From Ferdinandcohnia sp036962705 (GTDB lineage: Bacteria; Bacillota; Bacilli; Bacillales; Bacillaceae_L), in NCBI RefSeq assembly GCF_036962705.1, contig NZ_JBALOQ010000013.1, positions 1-64,000 on the forward strand: DNA of 64,000 nt, read 5' to 3'. Positions 59,300 to 64,000 of this stretch are shown in pieces (position 1 is the stretch's first letter; the number at the start of each line of letters is the position of its first letter). The notes under the pieces were generated by a model. It saw only the letters and a program-made list of their open reading frames with translations, did not search any database and was not told where the DNA came from. The position numbers were made by a program, and so were the translations under genes.

Positions 59300-61132
59300 T
59301 TACTTGTCGTCGTTTACTTCTTCGTATTCAGCGTCTACTACATTATCGTCTTTTTTATCTTGGTTTGCACCTTCTGTTCCTTGTGCACCCTGAGCAGCTT
59401 GCGCTTGCTCATATAGTTTTACAGAAAGCTGTTGAACAATCTCTTGTAGGGCATCTTTCTTTGCTTTAATTTCTTCAAGATCATTTTTCTCGATAGCTTG
59501 TTTTAATGCGTCTTTAGCTTCATTTGCCTTTTCAACCTCAGCAGCATCTACTTTGCCTTCAAGATCTTTAAGTGTTTTTTCAGTTGTGAACACTAATTGA
59601 TCAGCTTCATTACGAAGTTCAACTTCTTCTTTACGCTTCTTGTCGGCTTCTGCATTTTCCTCAGCCTCACGAACCATGCGATCCACTTCTGCGTCAGATA
59701 GACCTGAAGATGATTGAATTGTAATTGCTTGTTCTTTATTTGTACCTAGATCCTTAGCACGAACATTTACAATACCGTTTTTATCGATATCAAATGTAAC
59801 TTCGATTTGAGGTACTCCACGTGGTGCTGGCGGAATGTCTGTTAATTGGAAGCGACCCAATGTTTTGTTGTCAGCTGCCATTTGACGCTCCCCTTGAAGT
59901 ACGTGGATATCAACAGCTGTTTGATTATCCGCAGCAGTTGAGAATGTTTGAGATTTACTTGTTGGGATTGTTGTATTTCGATCGATTAATCGTGTAAATA
60001 CACCGCCCATTGTTTCGATACCAAGTGATAATGGTGTTACGTCTAAAAGAACAACGTCTTTAACATCCCCAGTTAATACTCCACCTTGAATAGCTGCACC
60101 TAAAGCAACTACTTCGTCAGGGTTAACACCTTTATGTGACTCTTTTCCAGTTTCCTTCTTGATTGCTTCTTGAACAGCTGGAATTCGTGTTGAACCACCA
60201 ACTAGGATGACCTTGTCGATCTCACTTGCTGAAAGGCCAGCATCTTGAAGTGCACGACGAGTTGGTCCCATTGTACGCTCAACAAGTTCTGCTGAAAGCT
60301 CCTCAAATTTCGCACGAGTTAAGTTGACTTCTAAGTGAAGTGGTCCAGCTTCCCCGGCAGTGATGAATGGAAGAGAAATTTGCGTAGAAGTTACACTAGA
60401 TAAATCTTTCTTCGCTTTTTCAGCAGCATCTTTTAAACGTTGTAATGCCATTTTATCTTTGGAAAGATCAATGCCATTTTCTTTTCTGAATTGTTCTACT
60501 AAATAGTCGATAATGACTTGGTCAAAGTCATCTCCACCAAGACGGTTGTCACCAGCAGTAGATAGAACTTCGAATACGCCATCGCCTAGTTCTAGGATGG
60601 ATACGTCGAATGTTCCACCACCAAGGTCATATACAAGGATTGTTTGGTCTTCATCATCTGTTTTATCTAAGCCATATGCAAGTGCAGCTGCTGTTGGCTC
60701 GTTAATAATACGTTCAACTTCAAGACCAGCAATACGACCTGCATCCTTAGTTGCTTGACGCTCAGCATCATTGAAGTATGCAGGAACTGTGATAACTGCT
60801 TTTGTTACTTTTTCACCTAGGTATTCTTCCGCATAGGATTTAAAGTATTGAAGAAGAATGGCAGATACTTCTTGTGGAGTGTAATTCTTACCTTCAATTT
60901 CAACCTTGTGATCTGTTCCCATGTGGCGTTTGATTGACATAATTGTGTTTGGGTTTGTGATCGCTTGACGTTTCGCAACTTCCCCAATTTGTCTCTCCCC
61001 ATTCTTAAATGAAACAACAGATGGAGTTGTGCGGTTACCCTCTGGGTTTGGAATAACCTTAGCTTCTCCACCCTCCATAACGGCAACACATGAGTTTGTT
61101 GTACCTAAATCTATACCAATGATTTTACTCAT
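59300..61132 (-). CDS. dnaK: Chaperone DnaK (Hsp70)
   Basis: ATP-driven folding chaperone. 610 residues: ATPase domain with GIDLGTTNSC near 5-14, YDLGGGTFDVSI near 168-179 and VGGSTRIPAVQ near 308-318, then substrate-binding beta domain (about 355-480) and helical lid. The tail is acidic and ends EYEEVNDDK. AAGGAGG precedes the ATG. Third gene of hrcA-grpE-dnaK. Confidence 0.98.
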   Translation of the reverse strand: MSKIIGIDLGTTNSCVAVMEGGEAKVIPNPEGNRTTPSVVSFKNGERQIGEVAKRQAITNPNTIMSIKRHMGTDHKVEIEGKNYTPQEVSAILLQYFKSYAEEYLGEKVTKAVITVPAYFNDAERQATKDAGRIAGLEVERIINEPTAAALAYGLDKTDDEDQTILVYDLGGGTFDVSILELGDGVFEVLSTAGDNRLGGDDFDQVIIDYLVEQFRKENGIDLSKDKMALQRLKDAAEKAKKDLSSVTSTQISLPFITAGEAGPLHLEVNLTRAKFEELSAELVERTMGPTRRALQDAGLSASEIDKVILVGGSTRIPAVQEAIKKETGKESHKGVNPDEVVALGAAIQGGVLTGDVKDVVLLDVTPLSLGIETMGGVFTRLIDRNTTIPTSKSQTFSTAADNQTAVDIHVLQGERQMAADNKTLGRFQLTDIPPAPRGVPQIEVTFDIDKNGIVNVRAKDLGTNKEQAITIQSSSGLSDAEVDRMVREAEENAEADKKRKEEVELRNEADQLVFTTEKTLKDLEGKVDAAEVEKANEAKDALKQAIEKNDLEEIKAKKDALQEIVQQLSVKLYEQAQAAQGAQGTEGANQDKKDDNVVDAEYEEVNDDK

Positions 61133-61158
61133 GGAAAATTCCTCCTTAAACTTTGGAA

Positions 61159-61755
61159 TTACTCGTTAACTTTAACCATTGAAGGTCGTAAAACTCTATC
61201 TTTAAGTTTATATCCTTTTTGGAACTCTTCTAGAACCACATTTGATTCAGCATCAGGCTCACTTACCTGCATAACCGCTTGATGGACATTTGGATCAAAC
61301 TGGGTTCCAACTGCTTCGATTGCTTCTACCCCTTCTTTTTTCAGGGCATCTATAATGCTACGGTATACCATTTCCACACCTTGCATAATTGATTTAGCTT
61401 GATCATTTGTTGCTTCAACTTGAAGGGCTCTTTCAAAATTATCAAGAGCTGGCAACAAATCATTTACAAGGCTTTGAGCTCTATATGTAGCAGCTGTTTC
61501 TTGATCTAAGCGAGCACGTCTTTTAAAGTTTTCAAAGTCGGCAACCTGACGCAAATTGCGATTTTCTGCCTCTTCTAGCTTAGCCTCAAGTTCTGCAATT
61601 TTATCATTGGCTTTCGAAAGTTCGGCATTCACATCATTTTCTTGTTCTTCTACCAACTCTGCTTCAGCCTGTTCAATCGTTTCTACCACATCATGATCTA
61701 CGTTTGCTTCTTCTACTTCGATTTCTTCTTTCACTACTTCATTCTCGTTAGCCAA
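61159..61755 (-). CDS. grpE: Nucleotide exchange factor GrpE
   Basis: Releases ADP from DnaK. About 198 residues: acidic N-terminus, long coiled coil (AKANDKIAELEAKLEEAEN region), then GrpE core with VADFENFKRRARLDQE and beta domain ending RPSMVKVNE. The longest frame runs 24 codons further upstream; GGGAGG eight bases before a TTG gives MANENEVVKEE, which is the preferred start. Between it and hrcA is a small AGAGGG / CCCTCT stem. Confidence 0.95.
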   Translation of the reverse strand: MANENEVVKEEIEVEEANVDHDVVETIEQAEAELVEEQENDVNAELSKANDKIAELEAKLEEAENRNLRQVADFENFKRRARLDQETAATYRAQSLVNDLLPALDNFERALQVEATNDQAKSIMQGVEMVYRSIIDALKKEGVEAIEAVGTQFDPNVHQAVMQVSEPDAESNVVLEEFQKGYKLKDRVLRPSMVKVNE

Positions 61756-61849
61756 TACACTCACCTCCCTTAAAGTGAAATGTCTCTCACCATAATAACT
61801 AGTATATGTACGAGAGGGATATATCACCCTCTACTAAATATGGCCACTG

Positions 61850-62881
61850 CTATTCTATTTGATACAGTTTTGTTAGTACCGTTGAAAAATCTTGACTAAT
61901 ATGCTGCAACAAAGAAATAACACGTGAATACTCCATTCTTGTAGGTCCTAAAATAGCGATAGACCCGAGATGTTCATTACCAATAGAATACGTTGCTGTT
62001 ATTAAGCTACAATCATTCATCGCGTTATTGTTGTTTTCGTGACCAATCTTAATATTTATTCCCGCTTTATCAGTACGTAACAATCTCGAAAATTCATGCT
62101 CACTTTCGATCATCGTTAATAATGAGCGAACTTTTTCAATGTCATGGAACTCAGGTTGACTTAACATATTTGTTTTTCCACCAATAAACATTTTTTCTTC
62201 CGTTTGGAAGGAAAGTGTTTTGTCCAAAACATTTATGACTGCGTCATAGTTGTGAATATTCGTTTTTAGAAGGTAAGCAACCTCTTTATAAATTTTGTTT
62301 TTTAGATCAGTCAGCGGAACGCCTACAAGTCGCTCGTTTAGAATGTTGACCATTTTTTCGATATCACTCGGGTCAATGGACTCAGGAAATGAAATTGTTC
62401 GATTTTCTACATGCCCATTATCCGTTACGATAATAGCAACAGCTGTTTCATTGTTAATTGGAACAATTTGTAGCCTTTTCACTTTATTATCTTTAAAGGC
62501 CGGACCTAAAACAATTGAAGTATAATTTGTTAGATCAGATAATATCTGTGCGGATTTTTGGACGATTTTTTCGAGTTCATAAATTTTCTCAGCAAAAATT
62601 GACCTCAACTCGTACTTTTCCTTAAGAGTTAATCGGCTCGGAGATATTAAATGATCTACATAGTATCGATAGCCTTGTTCGGATGGAACTCTACCAGATG
62701 AGCTATGAGTTTTCTCGATAAATCCTAGTTCTTCTAGATCTGCCATCTCATTGCGAATAGTTGCTGAGCTAAACACAATCCCATCCTTTTTCGACAATGT
62801 TCTTGACCCTACTGGCTGTGCAGATCTGATAAAGTCATCAATTATAACTTGAAGAATCAATAGTTGACGATCTGTTAGCAA
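61850..62881 (-). CDS. hrcA: Heat-inducible repressor HrcA
   Basis: Represses the dnaK and groE operons by binding CIRCE; activity depends on GroEL. 343 residues with an N-terminal winged helix (LTDRQLLILQVIIDDFIRSA, SSATIRNEMADLEELGFI near 35-55) and GAF-like domain. The start is TTG, with GAGGTGA upstream. First gene of hrcA-grpE-dnaK; CIRCE lies 16 bases upstream, so it controls itself. Confidence 0.97.
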   Translation of the reverse strand: MLTDRQLLILQVIIDDFIRSAQPVGSRTLSKKDGIVFSSATIRNEMADLEELGFIEKTHSSSGRVPSEQGYRYYVDHLISPSRLTLKEKYELRSIFAEKIYELEKIVQKSAQILSDLTNYTSIVLGPAFKDNKVKRLQIVPINNETAVAIIVTDNGHVENRTISFPESIDPSDIEKMVNILNERLVGVPLTDLKNKIYKEVAYLLKTNIHNYDAVINVLDKTLSFQTEEKMFIGGKTNMLSQPEFHDIEKVRSLLTMIESEHEFSRLLRTDKAGINIKIGHENNNNAMNDCSLITATYSIGNEHLGSIAILGPTRMEYSRVISLLQHISQDFSTVLTKLYQIE

Positions 62882-62896
62882 GGAACATCACCTCTG

Positions 62897-62923
62897 TTAG
62901 CACTCTAATTTAGCGAGTGCTAA
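62897..62923. promoter_or_regulatory. CIRCE operator
   Basis: Perfect inverted repeat TTAGCACTC, 9-base spacer, GAGTGCTAA, the established HrcA-binding element. Placed in the leader between promoter and hrcA. Confidence 0.97.
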
Positions 62924-62933
62924 TTCTATAATT

Positions 62934-62962
62934 AAATTACCAAATACGAGTCTCATTGTCAA
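62934..62962 (-). promoter_or_regulatory. SigA promoter of hrcA-grpE-dnaK
   Basis: TTGACA, 17-base spacer, TAATTT on the minus strand, just upstream of CIRCE. Repeat H begins five bases beyond the -35 hexamer. Confidence 0.75.
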
Positions 62963-62966
62963 CGAA

Positions 62967-63134
62967 TTAACTTTATTTAGTCGGGGGCTCTCCCCCTGAC
63001 TAAATAAAGTTAAAGCCTCCGGCGGATGCCACGATTTTTCAGAGGAAAATTTTCGATCAGTAAGATCAAAGACTAAAGACGCCACTTCCTGCGGGCCTAA
63101 AAATCGGGCACAAATACACCAAGTCGTATTTAAT
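62967..63134 (+). repeat. Dispersed structured repeat, copy H
   Basis: Plus-strand order: long hairpin TTAACTTTATTTAGTCGGGGG with CCCCCTGACTAAATAAAGTT, core AAAGCCTCCGGCGGATGCCA, CGATTTTTCAGAGG, AATTTTCGATC, extra block ATCAAAGACTAAAGACGCCA as in D and F, CCTAAAAATCGGGCAC, end AAATACACCAAGTCGTATTT. It lies between hemW and the hrcA promoter, against the direction of both. Confidence 0.88.
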
Positions 63135-63139
63135 CTAAA

Positions 63140-64000
63140 TTAAAGCAAAAACTCTTGAAAAACTTCATTTCCAAGAAATTTTCCTTTATGTGTTAGCCGA
63201 ATAAAATCATCCTTTTCCTCAAGCAGACCTTTTGCTTTTTGTTCATTAATTTGGTTCACAAAAACATCAAAAATACTAACAGAAAACTTTTCTTGAAAAT
63301 GGGAGATTGAAACTCCTTGAGTTTTACGAAGACCTAAAAAGAGTTCCTCTTCCATTTTTTCTTGTAAAGTTACGGAATGTGTTTCGACATGAGGAAAACC
63401 ATGTTCTTCAATCGCTGACATATATTTTTTAATTGGTCCAGCATTTGAAATTCTTTTTCCTGCCACATAGCTATGGGCACCAGCGCCGATTCCGTAGTAT
63501 TCTTCATTATTCCAATATGTCAGATTATGGCGGCTTTCGAAACCATTTTTAGAAAAGTTACTGATTTCATATTGGTGGAACCCGTGCTCCTCCATTTCTT
63601 CCATCAAAGTTTCATACATATTAGCCTCGTTTTCTTGGCTAGGAAGATGGAGCTTTCCTTTTCTCATCAAGTTATAGAACACGGTTTTTGGTTCAATAAT
63701 TAGAGAATATGCAGATACATGCTCTACATCAATGGAGAAAGCTAACTCGAGTGATTCCTTAAAGCTTTCGATTGTTTGATGTGGGAGAGAATACATTAAA
63801 TCAATGCTTATATTTTTAAAACCAACATGTTTCGCCAATTCAATCGTATGAAAAACATCTTCACGACGGTGTGTTCTTCCAATTGCCTTGAGAAGCTCAT
63901 CATCAAAGGTTTGGACACCAAAACTGATTCGATTGACACCTGAGTCTAGCATTACTTTTAATTTATCCTCTGTAAGATCTCCCGGATTTGCTTCAAAAGT
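63140..64000 (-). CDS. hemW: HemW-like radical-SAM protein (partial)
   Basis: C-terminal 286 residues of a HemN/HemW family protein, cut by the window edge. Visible family blocks are TFEANPGDLTEDKLKV at the edge, RISFGVQTFDDELLKAIGRT, NISIDLMYSLPHQT and YGIGAGAHSYV. The radical-SAM CxxxCxxC should be beyond 64000. HemW is a haem-handling chaperone in studied bacteria, though it is often labelled coproporphyrinogen oxidase; position upstream of hrcA is the usual Bacillus one. Confidence 0.93.
   Translation of the reverse strand, partial: TFEANPGDLTEDKLKVMLDSGVNRISFGVQTFDDELLKAIGRTHRREDVFHTIELAKHVGFKNISIDLMYSLPHQTIESFKESLELAFSIDVEHVSAYSLIIEPKTVFYNLMRKGKLHLPSQENEANMYETLMEEMEEHGFHQYEISNFSKNGFESRHNLTYWNNEEYYGIGAGAHSYVAGKRISNAGPIKKYMSAIEEHGFPHVETHSVTLQEKMEEELFLGLRKTQGVSISHFQEKFSVSIFDVFVNQINEQKAKGLLEEKDDFIRLTHKGKFLGNEVFQEFLL

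Noticed and set aside
62897..63085. Frame of 62 codons on the minus strand upstream of hrcA
   Set aside because: It runs through repeat H, the hrcA promoter and CIRCE; no translation signal.
8721..63134. Considered insertion sequence or prophage remnants behind the repeats
   Set aside because: No transposase, integrase or phage gene is present and no target-site duplication was apparent; if mobile, they would be non-autonomous.

Overview
The window is a stretch of low-GC Firmicute chromosome from an endospore-forming Bacillaceae (Bacillus sensu lato). The gene order matches the Bacillus subtilis yqe-yqf-yqg region almost gene for gene. Sporulation genes (spoVAF-like, yqfC, yqfD), a glycine T-box, CIRCE, a Zur-type box and a Pho box all fit that placement. 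I saw no rRNA, tRNA, CRISPR array, prophage or insertion sequence, and most of the window is conserved housekeeping DNA. Starts below were chosen by Shine-Dalgarno position, so many proteins are shorter than the longest open frame.

Layout, left to right. 0.1-6.5 kb (minus strand): glucokinase glcK, yqgQ, an orphan GerA/SpoVAF-like germination gene, the rhomboid protease gluP, yqgO, a DUF92 membrane protein, yqgN and rpmG. 6.7-7.2 kb (plus): two small membrane proteins overlapping as TAATG. 7.2-11.9 kb (minus): pstS-pstC-pstA-pstB-phoU with a Pho box. 12-17 kb (minus): pbpA, a YqgE-like transporter, sodA and a DUF456 protein. 17.2-18.9 kb (plus): yqfZ and ispG. 18.9-21.5 kb (minus): yqfX and the zinc operon adcC-adcB-zur with a Zur-type box. 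21.6-27.3 kb: yqfU, yqfT, nfo, cshB, yqfQ and ispH. 27.3-31.7 kb (minus): yqfO, trmK, cccA, an acyl-CoA dehydrogenase and an unknown membrane protein. 31.9-37.2 kb (minus): sigA, dnaG, yqxD, yqfL and ccpN. 37.3-40.6 kb: glyQS behind a T-box. 40.6-44 kb: recO, yqzL, era, cdd, dgkA and ybeY. 44-52.6 kb: pgpH, phoH, yqfD, yqfC, yqfB-like, floA, yqeZ, yqeY and rpsU. 52.9-57.8 kb: yqeW (plus), deoC, mtaB, rsmE and prmA. 57.8-64 kb: dnaJ, dnaK, grpE, hrcA and hemW, which runs off the window.

Genes that work together: the pst operon imports phosphate and signals it through PhoU. AdcBC imports zinc under Zur. IspG and IspH are the two iron-sulfur enzymes ending the MEP isoprenoid pathway. HrcA-CIRCE controls GrpE-DnaK-DnaJ. 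SigA and DnaG belong to the old macromolecular-synthesis cluster. YbeY, Era, RsmE, PrmA and S21 serve ribosome assembly. PgpH degrades cyclic-di-AMP. YqeZ and FloA organise membrane domains.

The least ordinary feature is a family of eight dispersed, structured intergenic repeats (A-H). They share a core and carry terminal hairpins whose sequences differ between copies while pairing is kept. Two copies provide the stop codon of the upstream gene, others sit inside the pst and dnaK operons, and two lie directly upstream of ispG and ispH. Other points worth a look are yqxD without an ordinary start codon, a hairpin that buries the yqfC ribosome-binding site, and a structured leader before yqxD-dnaG-sigA. 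I found no complete undescribed multi-gene system.
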